Source: Phoenix dactylifera (Eukaryota > Streptophyta > Magnoliopsida > Arecales > Arecaceae). From it: 64,000 nucleotides of DNA. The first letter of the stretch is position 1, and each line of letters opens with the position of its first letter. Positions 45,935 to 55,917 of the stretch are shown one piece after another. The notes below the pieces were generated by a model, which was given only the letters and a program-made list of their open reading frames with translations, made no database searches and had not been told where the DNA came from. Made by a program: the position numbers and the translations under genes. The DNA is taken from positions 2,707,001-2,771,000 of the forward strand of contig NW_024067666.1 in assembly GCF_009389715.1 (NCBI RefSeq), given 5' to 3'.

Positions 45935-48235
45935 ATGGGGAGACCGATAACGGGGCCGGCGGCGCTTCTCCTCCTCCTCCTCTACTCCTCCTCCTCCTCC
46001 TGCCACATGGCAGCAGCAGAGGATAAGCGGCGGACGTACATCGTCCACATGGCCAAGTCCCGGATGCCGGCCACCTTCGCCGAGCACGGCCACTGGTACG
46101 ACGCCTCCGTCCGCTCCGTCTCCGACTCGGTCGAGATCCTGTACTCCTACAACACCGTCGCCCACGGCTTCTCTGCCCATCTCACCCCCGCCGAGGCCGC
46201 CGCCTTGGAATCCCGTGACGGCGTCCTCTCCGTTCTCCAGGAGGTCCGCTACAAGCTCCACACAACCCGGACCCCCGAGTTTCTAGGCCTGGACAAGAGC
46301 GACGACATCTTCCCGCAGGGCAACACGGCCAGCGACGTCGTGGTGGGAGTTCTCGACACCGGGGTATGGCCGGAGAGGAAGAGCTTCGACGACACGGGCT
46401 TCGGGGCGGTGCCGTCCTGGTGGAAGGGGGCGTGCGAGGAGGGGAAGGACTTCAAGGGGACGGCTTGCAACCGGAAATTGATCGGGGCGCGGTTCTTCTC
46501 CAAAGGGTACGAGGCCAGCGCGGGCCCCATCAACGACACCAGGGAGTCCAGGTCTCCGCGGGACAACGAAGGTCACGGTACCCACACCGCCACCACCGCT
46601 GCCGGCTCCGCTGTGACGGACGTCAGCCTCAACGGCTTCGCCGCTGGCACCGCTCGCGGGATGGCGACGCGGGCGCGCGTCGCGGCGTACAAGGTGTGCT
46701 GGGCCGGCGGGTGCTTCAGCTCCGACATCCTCGCCGCCATGGACAGGGCAGTGGAAGACGGGTGCCAGGTCCTGTCTCTGTCCCTGGGCGGCGGGATGGT
46801 GGACTATTATAAGGATATCGTCGCGATCGGAGCGTTCAACGCGATGGAGAAGGGGGTCCTGACCTCGTTCTCCGCCGGTAACGCCGGTCCCTTCGCTTCC
46901 AGCCTCAGCAACGTCGCCCCCTGGATGACCACTGTGGGCGCCGGAACTATCGACCGGGACTTCCCCGCCTACGTCGTGCTCGGCAACGGCAAGAACTATT
47001 CCGGGGTATCGCTTTATAGTGGGAAGCCGCTTCCGAGCTCGCCGCTCCCCTTCGTGTACGCCGGAAACGCCAGCAACGCCAGCAACGGGAATCTTTGCAT
47101 GCCGGGGACCCTTATGCCGAAGAAGGTGGCCGGGAAGATCATTCTCTGCGACCGTGGGATCATCGCCCGGGTCCAGAAGGGGTACGTGGTGCGCGAAGCC
47201 GGCGGCGCTGGGATGGTCCTCGCCAACACCGACGCCAACGGCGAGGAGCTCGTCGCCGACGCCCATCTCCTCCCCGCCGCTGGCGTCGGCCAGAAGGTCG
47301 GCGATGCCGTCAGAGCGTATCTACGATCGGATAAAAGTCCGACGGCGACGATCGTATTCGGGGGAACGAAGATCGGGGTGCGGCCGTCGCCGGTGGTGGC
47401 GGCGTTCTCGTCGCGGGGGCCAAACGCGGTGACGCCGGAGATCCTGAAGCCGGACCTGATCGCCCCCGGGGTCAATATCCTGGCCGGGTGGACTGGGGTG
47501 GCGGGTCCCACGGGGCTGTCTGTGGACTCGCGTCGGGTGGAGTTCAACATCATCTCCGGGACCTCCATGTCGTGCCCCCACGTCAGCGGCCTCGCCGCCC
47601 TCCTCAAGGGGGCCCACCCGGACTGGAGCCCTGCCGCCGTCCGCTCCGCCCTCATGACCACCGCCTACTCCGCCTACCCCGGTGGCGATGGCGGCCTCCT
47701 CGATGTCGCCACCGGCAAGGCCGCCAACCCGTTCGACTACGGCGCCGGCCACGTGGACCCCCTGCGCGCCGCGGACCCGGGCCTCGTCTACGACCTCACC
47801 GCCGAGGACTACATCGACTTCCTCTGCGCGCTTAACTACACCTCCCTCCAGATCGCCGCTGTGGCCAAAAGAACCAACTATACCTGCGACAGCACGAGGA
47901 CCTACGCCGTGTCGGAACTCAACTACCCGTCCTTCGCGGTGGTGTTTGAGACGGCGAGCGGGACCGGCGGCAGCGTGGCGACAGTGAAGCACACGAGGAC
48001 GGTCACCAACGTGGGGGGCCCGGGGACGTACAAGTCGACGGCGGTGGCCGGTGGTGCGGTGAAGGTGGTGGTGGAGCCGGTGGAGCTGAGTTTCGCGGAT
48101 AAGGGGGAGAAGCGGAGCTTCACAGTGAGCTTTTCGTCGCCGTCGCTGCCGTCGAGGTGGTCTGGGTTCGGCCGGCTTGAGTGGTCCGACGGGAAGCACG
48201 TCGTGGCCAGCCCCATGGCGTTCACCTGGACGTGA
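45935..48235 (+). CDS. Subtilisin-like serine protease (plant subtilase, SBT1 type)
   Basis: Single exon, 766 aa, the usual length for plant subtilases. A signal peptide (residues 1-28, Leu- and Ser-rich core) targets the secretory route. The I9 inhibitor propeptide spans about 33-110, from RTYIVHMAKS to RYKLHTTRTPEFLGL. The S8 catalytic domain has D141 (GVLDTGVWPE), H214 (GHGTHTATTAAG), oxyanion N316 (SAGNAGP) and S544 (SGTSMSCPHVSGLAALLKG). A protease-associated insert lies at about 365-470, and the C-terminal fibronectin-III-like domain is at about 655-765 (TRTVTNVGGPGTYKS). All catalytic residues are present, so it should be active in the apoplast. Such enzymes process peptide hormones and wall proteins; this one's substrate is unknown. 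The gene is very GC-rich, with nearly all third positions G or C, so large antisense frames arise by composition. A LINE tail ends about 250 bp upstream. Confidence 0.97.
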   Translation: MGRPITGPAALLLLLLYSSSSSCHMAAAEDKRRTYIVHMAKSRMPATFAEHGHWYDASVRSVSDSVEILYSYNTVAHGFSAHLTPAEAAALESRDGVLSVLQEVRYKLHTTRTPEFLGLDKSDDIFPQGNTASDVVVGVLDTGVWPERKSFDDTGFGAVPSWWKGACEEGKDFKGTACNRKLIGARFFSKGYEASAGPINDTRESRSPRDNEGHGTHTATTAAGSAVTDVSLNGFAAGTARGMATRARVAAYKVCWAGGCFSSDILAAMDRAVEDGCQVLSLSLGGGMVDYYKDIVAIGAFNAMEKGVLTSFSAGNAGPFASSLSNVAPWMTTVGAGTIDRDFPAYVVLGNGKNYSGVSLYSGKPLPSSPLPFVYAGNASNASNGNLCMPGTLMPKKVAGKIILCDRGIIARVQKGYVVREAGGAGMVLANTDANGEELVADAHLLPAAGVGQKVGDAVRAYLRSDKSPTATIVFGGTKIGVRPSPVVAAFSSRGPNAVTPEILKPDLIAPGVNILAGWTGVAGPTGLSVDSRRVEFNIISGTSMSCPHVSGLAALLKGAHPDWSPAAVRSALMTTAYSAYPGGDGGLLDVATGKAANPFDYGAGHVDPLRAADPGLVYDLTAEDYIDFLCALNYTSLQIAAVAKRTNYTCDSTRTYAVSELNYPSFAVVFETASGTGGSVATVKHTRTVTNVGGPGTYKSTAVAGGAVKVVVEPVELSFADKGEKRSFTVSFSSPSLPSRWSGFGRLEWSDGKHVVASPMAFTWT

Positions 48236-49395
48236 CATCATATAATCCATAGAGAAAAGAAAATAATAGACGGTAATTGATGAGGGTCGATAGTTGCTGA
48301 AGTACACCACAAAGCCGGTGGACCACCAGCGTCCTCGCCGTTGCTGTCTGAAGTTTGGGACGTGACAACGAAACGCGGCCATTATTGGCTTCCTGTTGCT
48401 TTCTGCTATTTAAGTTGGGCGGATGGACAAGAAAAGGAAAATACGAGAAAATAGATGCAAGGTGCTCGGGTGGCTTGGATTGCTGGAATTTGGATTTGGA
48501 GTGAAAGGAGCTTAGTTGGTACGTGGCTTTCTCTTTGGTTAATGATGTTTATGTCTTAACCCAAAGAACCACAGGAACATGTATCGCTTTACTTCAACTA
48601 AAGCGACAATGAAATGTTGGGTGATGTGGTTAAAAATGAAGCTGTTGATTTGGAAAATGGTTGGTTGCATTGATTTTGGAAAATGGGTGGTTGGAAATTG
48701 AGTACTAATTAGGATTTTCTTTTTTTTTTTTAAAAAAAAAACTAACATTGATGCAAGTCCAGTCGTAATACATGATTATGGGAGATTTCAGTTATGGTCA
48801 ACAGAAACTTTCTATTATACTAGAGTTCTTGGAAGGGAGGAAAATTAATTTTTGCTAAATAATTCAAAGGTCTGATTTTTATTTTTAAGAAAAACGCTCT
48901 TAGGAATCTCACTGTAGAGTCAGGAGCATATTCGGTATTTTTTTAACAAAAATATTTTTAGAGACCGGAAATTAAAATTAATGGAGTTGTTGGACCGGAG
49001 ATTACAGTTATGGTCAACAGGAACTTTTACGAGTCTTTGGAAGGATGGGAATTAATTTCTGCTTATGTAATCTAGTTTTGATTACAATCTTCGGCGTTTA
49101 CATTAGAGACCAGAGTTCTCAGGTGACTCGGCCTAGTATTTTACGGCAAGGTGAGTTCTTTCATGCTGATAATATAAGGATTTATATACTTGTTCATGTA
49201 CGGTGCTGCAGGGTCCCATTCTCGCTCAAAAAATGGTACCTGTTAAATATTTTTAAATTGAATCCAGAGACTAGCCGTTACTTTGTGGCGAATGCCGTAG
49301 AAGGCTGTGCACGCGTCCCTAAGAAACGGAGTGGTGACTTTTTAGCACATTGCTGACCTACGAGTTATCGTTAGGAGTAATATAATTTTTTTTAA
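48236..49395. other. 3' flank of the subtilase gene and AT-rich spacer
   Basis: The first few hundred bases are the probable 3' untranslated region. AGTTATGGTCAACAG occurs near 48791 and 49007, each followed by AACTTT and then GGAAGGxxGGxAAATTAATTT. These are diverged direct copies about 215 bp apart. No gene recognised. Confidence 0.4.
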
Positions 49396-49844
49396 TTTTT
49401 TTTACGTGAATACCCTCCTAAATATCAGATTTTATATGGATATTCTTCCAAAATTAATATTTACATATATACCCTCGTAAAACTCTGTTATTGTACAAAT
49501 ATCCGTAATATAACGGTTGTTCTAACGGTGTTTAAAAAATCATATTTATATTAATTAAAAATAAAATAAAATTTTAAAATTATGTTATTGTTTCTGTCTA
49601 CTTTCTCTACTATCGGAATCGCGATCTATTTGCATATCTACCCATTAAGGGTATTTCATTTTAATTTGAAATCGTTAATTTTTTAACGTCGTTAAATATC
49701 ATGGGTACATATGCAAAAACAAAAATAAAAAAAGGATAAAATGGTAAAACAAGTGTTTTATGAGGGTATATATGCAAATATCAATTTTGGAAGGGTATTC
49801 ATGCAAAATTCGATATTTAGAAGGATATTCATGTAAAAAAAAAA
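49396..49844. mobile_element. MITE family A, copy 1 (about 450 bp, inverted ends about 85 bp)
   Basis: The left arm TTTTTACGTGAATACCCTCC...TATATACCCTCGTAAAAC (to about 49483) is mirrored by the right arm. The right arm runs GTTTTATGAGGGTATATATG...TTTAGAAGGATATTCATGTA (from about 49756). The interior holds TTTTAATTTGAAATCGTTAA and ACCCATTAAGGGTATTT. A second copy of the same family lies inverted at 58092-58475. No coding capacity. The target duplication is obscured by T/A tracts. Confidence 0.85.
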
Positions 49845-49907
49845 CTTTTTTTTTTTTAATACAACGCGAGCAACACACCTAAAGAGAAGGAGCGCTGCAC
49901 CTCAGCC

Positions 49908-50287
49908 CCGGGCTAAGTTGAGAGCGGCTTGCATTGACTTAAGTTATGCTTGACGGATGCTTCAGGCTAGGGTTATATTGCTCGAAAGTAATTCGGTGAC
50001 GGTCATTAGCTGGATGTTGCAAAACATGGATGGAGTGGACGACTACTACTTGCTGTTTAGGGACATTCATTCTATGATCTGTGGTGGGATGGCCTGCAGG
50101 CGAAACATATGTATGAGAGGCCAACAGGGCAGCGGATTAGGTGGCCAATCATTCCGAAGATACGTTTTGGACAAAGAAGAGTGGGTTACCTTGTGCATTT
50201 AGAAACTTATTATTTTTTTGACTTTTTTAGCTGGGTCCATATTCATAATGTATGATATATCCGTCTTAGACAAAAAAAAAAAAAAAA
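49908..50287 (+). mobile_element. LINE 3'-end fragment, RNase H part, with poly-A tail
   Basis: The + strand reads KLRAACIDLSYA, then ARVILLESNSVTVISWMLQN and YYLLFRDIHSMI. After a frame change it continues EANRAAD and VANHSEDTFW, followed by a short 3' region and an A15 tail (about 50272-50286). This is the same RNase H block as in the fragments at 44740 and 39960. It starts directly after the MITE that ends at 49844. Confidence 0.75.
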
Positions 50288-52344
50288 CTTTTTACAATGG
50301 TCATGCATGGCAATTGGCAAGTGGCAACTCTCCTCACAGCAGGCATGCATATGAAAGGGTTAGGTCGTGATGAAAGATGTCTGTGATTTGGGGTACCAAC
50401 TGTATTTCTGAGTCAAAATAATGATGCTGACAAGAATATATTGAAGCGCGTAGCATCTGAAGGATCCCATGCTTCTAGAACACATACCTGAATTTACAAA
50501 TATACCGACGACATTCAAAGCCATAACAAATAACTCCAAATAAAATGAACAATGAGGATCTAGTTTTTAAATCTAAAACGAAGTACCTTTTTAATATCAA
50601 ATGAGGCATATAGCACGACCCATGCGGGCGTATGTTTAGTTCCATATCTGTTATTTGTTGGATAAATTTTGGATACTTATACAGGATTAAGGAACCCAAA
50701 TAATATCTTCGGCTAGCCAATTTGGACGAGTTCCTATTTATTACAAATATTATTAAAGCAGATCCGACCTATAACTTAGGTGGACTAGGGAACACTGCAG
50801 CACAGATCTATTGGGATTGACCACGGGCCAATCATGATATTCATGATTAGATTTAAATGGATTTGAACCCTCCTCCTCAGGGCTTGAACGGAAAGAATAT
50901 GTCATAATTCGTATGAGCGTATGTTTAGTCCTACAGGATTAAGGAAACCGAATAATACTTTTCAGCTAGCAATTTTAGATGAGATTCTAGATTGTTACAG
51001 TATAGGTATTGTTCATGATTCTAAGCCTATATTGCCAATGCTAATTAGACCTTTATGTCTTGGAGCTGTATATAAGAGTTAATTCGCAAGAGATGGTATA
51101 CGAGGAGTTGGGGAAGGGGAGGGGCGAGGAATCACAGAGTTAGGTTGGCGTGGTGATAGTGCAATATGTATTTTGGGGCTTGGTTAGTCATTGGAGAGCA
51201 AAGGAGAGAATGAAGGGGGTCGGAACTCGGAAGGGAACAGTAAAAGAACAAAGCAAATGTAATTAACCCAGAATCCATATCATTAGAATTGGTAGCAAAA
51301 GATTATGGGTGGAGTAATCTACTCCATTACTTGTAATGTTGGAAGAGAGGTAAAATATACAGAAGTGTGGTGAATTAGATCTGAAGGTGATAATGAGACA
51401 GACGTTCTAAAGATTAAAAAGGTGCTCTTGGTGGGAGACTGCTGAACAATTACTGAATGGCTAATGGCTAATGGTTCTCCATAGCCAATTACATTGGGCT
51501 ACTTCAAGTGGGATTTCCAGGCTGCCTCCTATCGAGTCCATTGGGACGTTCCCCACAGCCCATAACTGGAAGATGAATCCTACTACAATGGTGGATTTGT
51601 GTGAAAGATACGGCCCCGACTTGGGTTGGGGGGGGTGGGGAGGCATGAAATTATGAAGGTGGATCCTTCTATTATCTATAGAAGATTTTGTTGCCACGAC
51701 AGGGCTGTATCCTAGTACAAAGTGTGGCCATGTCCTTTTTCTTTCTTAGCCCACCAAAGCAAATATACTAAAATGAGATCAAAAGGATATTATGAGGTAA
51801 ATAAAACAAACTATCTTGGAAATGAACGTTAATCTCTGTTGGAATTTTTTCTTGCATTTGTAGATGTTTCTCATCAACCTATGAACTTGGAAGAAGCAAC
51901 CATTTTACCATTACTATTGCAGGGATCGTCAACCTTTAGCCCAAGAAGGTGACACTGGCAGAGATATGGACTTGATTTAAGGTCAACGTATGCTCCAATT
52001 TTTTTTTTTTTTGGGTAAAAACTTCAACCCAAGTTGCTCAACAACATGAAAATTTAACACGCATTATCTTAATCGTCATATGAAGCATGCAAGCAAGTTG
52101 ATTTCACTACAAGATAACTTATTTGCTTTCAGAAACCACTATTATAAATTTGCAATCTAATGGCTTAACGTGTAGGAGATGCACCTCCTATTTATTTTTA
52201 TAATAAATCAATCAACTATCTCCCGGTCAGATTCAGGTAAAAATAGCACGGCCATCTACCTTGCGAATGCCGCGAGAAGCCTCACATTTCGGTCGGCCCC
52301 TCGTCGGCCTACCAACCCAGCTTTTCGTCACCTCTCTCCTCCTC

Positions 52345-52382
<38 letters not shown>

Positions 52383-52553
52383 GAGACAATGGCCAAACCC
52401 GATAACGCCACGGGCAGCTGAAACCGATCGCCTCCTTTCCTCTTCCATCATAAAAGCATAGAAACCAAGCTCCAGGGTGAGGGTCACGGTTGTAAATTTC
52501 TTCTGAGATCTAAAGCCAGTGCTCTATTCTTTTGGTTTGGGAGAGATTTCCGG
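50288..52553. other. Intergenic region upstream of the syntaxin-like gene
   Basis: Two diverged direct copies lie at about 50625-50735 and 50915-50985. They share GCGTATGTTTAGT, ACAGGATTAAGGAA and CGGCTAGCCAATTT/CAGCTAGCAATTT, and may be LTR- or TRIM-derived fossil sequence (low confidence). A G-rich run lies near 51628-51640. The last 200-250 bp before 52554 hold the probable leader, including a CT microsatellite. No gene recognised. Confidence 0.4.
52348..52378. repeat. (CT)n microsatellite in the leader of the syntaxin-like gene
   Basis: Pure CT run of 31 bp, about 175-205 bp before the ATG at 52554, within a wider pyrimidine-rich stretch. It is probably in the 5' untranslated region or core promoter. 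Confidence 0.9.
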
Positions 52554-55500
52554 ATGGCTACGTGCTTCGATCGGTGGGAGAAGGATCCGTTCTTCGCAGC
52601 CGCGGAGGAGGTCCAGGAATCCGCTGACAGGTACCATTTTTTGTGTCATTTTCCACCTTCTGCTACTCTAATCTAGGTGTCGATGGATCTTACCCCCCCT
52701 CTCGATTTCCTGCTTCTAGGATGGAATCCGTTTACAGAAGATGGATTTATGAGAGGAAAGCGGCTTCTAGCGGCGCTGGAAATGGTGAAGACGTCTCCGG
52801 GGAACTCCTCGGGGAGCTTCACACGGCACTCGGCACGGCAAAATGGCAGGTGACTTAGAAAGTAGAAATTTTGAAACCAGGATTAGATTTATTCTAGGGG
52901 TTTTTTGTAATGGTCATCGATCAAGGAGAGATTTTGATCGTTGTTGGGTACTATTTGCAGCTTGAGGAGTTGGATCGGGCGGTTAGGTCGTGCGATGAGG
53001 CTTGCTCGGCCGGGCAGGACGCAAGGACCCGGCACAGCCAATTTGTTGCGGCGATTGGGAATCAGATATTGCTGGTGGAGAATTCTTTGAGGGAATTGAC
53101 ACATGAGGAGGGGAAAGCTATGGCCTGGGTTCAATTGGATGAAGGAGAGCGGGATGAGCTCGCTCTTTTCTTGTCCTGTCCCTTGCCAGAACTAGAGAAA
53201 TTGGTGACTGTTCCTTCTGTTGGTGAGGTGAAGATAGAGGGCAATCATCTGAAGATGAATGGAGAGGCTGAATGCCCGAAGAATATTTCCCAATCATATG
53301 AGTTGGATAGGAGGGAAAGAGAGGAGGAGAATGTGCAACAGCACCGGAGGACAGCAAGTGCTAATGCTGATATTGGGGTATGGAAGATTTCGGTTTCTGA
53401 CGAAGAAGCTCCAAGGAGATCATTTGACAAGCGGCCCAATTTACCCCCTCCAAAGATACCCAGCTTATCTTGCTTAACAAAGGCTTTAGAATCAACATCT
53501 AGGATGAACTTGTCTAAAAATGGCTATAGGAAATGGAAAGGTGGGGCTCAACATCAAGAGGAAGAATTGATCCCATTACGAAACAATCAATTGAGTCGGG
53601 TGAGGAGTTTCCCATTAATTATCGTTTCCTCAAAAAATCATTTATTTAAAATTTATAATTGCTTTTGTGATTGTGGCGGCTTTATTCAATGTTGCTGTTT
53701 TTCTGGTTCATCATATAGGGAAATGATGCATGCTATGAGAAAAGTAAGAGCTGCCTTAGTAGTTATGGTGATGAATCTTATGATAAACAGCTCTATGGGT
53801 GGTTTGGAGCTCTTCAAAGACAGTTTCAAAGGTCTCAGTATCAAATCCAGTATGGCCGTCCTATTCAAACTATCCTCTGGGCCACTCTCGTACTTGTATT
53901 ACTTGGTGAGTTTTCCATTCCTTTTCTCCTGCTGCTTCTTTTCAAAGATTGAAGTTCTTTCCTTAAAGGCAACTCTGTTATCATTACTCATTGCTTTGAA
54001 TGAATGAGTGCGCAACATGGAAATTGGAAGGCTAGTTCTCAGGATTATTGACCTTCATAATTGGAAGTTCCAATAGTCAGTTTTGGATAATAAAGATTTT
54101 GGAGAAATGGATTGGGTAGTTGGGAAGTTGTATTATGATTCTAGGTTTCAGTTTTGACTTTTGAGTCATTAAAAAGGTTTCTTGGAAGGTGTATTAATGA
54201 GATAGAGTCATCGCTGCTTGCTTGTGATCTAGGTTCCTAGGTTGAGGCTCTAAGAATCAGACATTCTGCTTACAATCCAATCTGAGCCTTAAATTAGGGT
54301 CAGGATTAAGGTGAGCTCAAACTAAGGTGTGGCAATTTTGGGAAATCCATACTATTAAGCACACATGCTTACCTATGGAACTGAATATTATAGTGGACCC
54401 ACATCTGTGGCTTTCTATGCAAATTAAAATAAATTGTTTGCCTACTATGAATGTTTTGAAATTTTTAAAGATAGAGACACACAGGCTTTCAAAAAGTGTT
54501 GGTTATAAGACCTTATTTGCCAGAATCAGGAGGAGGTGCATGAGCAAGTGCGAGTGTGGGTATGGGGAAGCCAATACTCTTCTAAACACTTTTAGTAGGA
54601 AAGCGCTTAGGAAGCAGGCCTGGATTCAAGATTCTGGGAAGATTCCAAAGTGGGTGCATTGCCCTAGGTAGAATGTTCTAGCTATTAGGTATAACACTTC
54701 ATGTGTCAGCAGGCCCAATGTCACAAGGAACAAGTCAGGTTGCACAAAACTGAAAAAGTTTTGACAAGCTTGAGCTTAGAAAATTTAGAAGAACTGAACT
54801 CAAGAAGAGCCCACCTTGTAGTGTCTAGAGCCAGCATAGAGTTGGTTAGTGATTAGTGCATCTTGGCTTATTATCAGTCTTTGTCTATCAGAATGAATCC
54901 CATTTATAAATTCCTTTTTGGCAAGGGAAATTTACATAGATCGGTTTTATATGGATATCTAATTGAAATATGAGGCGCCACACATAGAGAGAGAGAGAGA
55001 GAGATTATGGTACTGTTGTTCTCATTCAAAGGTGAAGGTTAACATTCAAAAAGTAGTAATCTAATTCCAAAATTGAAATTATGCCATCTGTAAATATATG
55101 AAGAGGATCTATTTTTTTCACTGATTTTGAAAATAATCAATGCCTAATATGTATATCTATCGTACATGATGTAAACTATGGAACAATTGTGCCCCATCCC
55201 TGAAGATTCTGGATGATGTCTCACAAAGCATCACCCAAGGGCGGAGGGCCTGAAGGCTCCTTTGTGGAGCTACACCTAATGGTGTAACATGAGCTGATCG
55301 TCATTTTAGCTTTTAGAAATAATTACCTTTTTCTGCAATAATATGTGATCTTTTGTTATATGTATTCTTTTATCTTCGGCTGTCTGCTCCATTTACATTT
55401 AGCATATAATGAACTTTGCATTTTGACTGCTTCCATCAAATAAAGAAAGTATTGGCCATTTTCAAATCTTGTTTCCAGTACAATATCTCCCATGACCTTT

Positions 55501-55917
55501 GCAACTTCCCACTTTTGTTTGGATAACAAAGTTAGCAAACATGCAACAAATTGCAGTTATTGAACATTAATTATCTACTTGCTGAGCATAATAATTGTAC
55601 ATTTGCATGCTCGGTTACTGATTGGTTTCTTAAATTAAGAAGTTTTTCGTAGTTCTTTTTTAACTTCATTTCTTTGCTTGGATGGGGAGGAAAGTACCTT
55701 CATTAAGCTTCCAGAGGGCCCCCTTTTTTTCCTTTCCATTTCAAATTAGGATTGCATAGTTGTCTGTTGGATTATGATTTAATATCTATGGTTAACATGG
55801 GTGCAAGCTTGACCCTACTTAATTGCTAGCCCTCTACTTTAAAGCTTAGTCTTTCTCTTCAAACTATAACCGTCATACTCGTTTTTGGCAGTCTTATTGA
55901 CGCTGAGTGCAATATAG
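52554..55917 (+). CDS. Syntaxin-6 N-terminal-domain protein with C-terminal tail anchor (At2g18860/At4g30240-like)
   Basis: Five exons: 52554-52630, 52720-52849, 52961-53599, 53719-53905 and 55892-55917. All are GT-AG and open, giving 352 aa. The N-terminus MATCFDRWEKDPFFAAAEEV and the segment WQLEELDRAVRSCDEA (to about residue 115) match the helical N-terminal domain of syntaxin-6/SYP6-type SNAREs, which binds trafficking partners. The middle (about 120-280) is polar and looks disordered. The C-terminus YGWFGALQRQFQRSQYQIQY leads into a membrane span, IQTILWATLVLVLLVLLTLS, ending three residues later. That is a tail anchor facing the cytosol. I see no Q-SNARE heptad motif before the anchor, so it is SNARE-like rather than a true SNARE. 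A trans-Golgi or endosomal role is inferred. Intron 4 is about 2 kb, and the last exon codes only eight residues plus the stop. Confidence 0.92.
53906..55891. other. Content of intron 4 of the syntaxin-like gene
   Basis: About 2 kb with no supported exon of another gene. Includes a short GAGAGA run near 54986-55004. The open frame at 54327-54671 is not recognised. Confidence 0.4.

Noticed and set aside
46283-47266. 327-codon open frame antisense to the subtilase gene
   Set aside because: It lies inside the GC-rich protease coding region. Strong G/C third-position use removes stops from the other frames, and the product has no recognisable domain.
47321-48382. 353-codon open frame antisense to the 3' part of the subtilase gene
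   Set aside because: Same composition effect; the translation is low-complexity R/G/H-rich with no family features.
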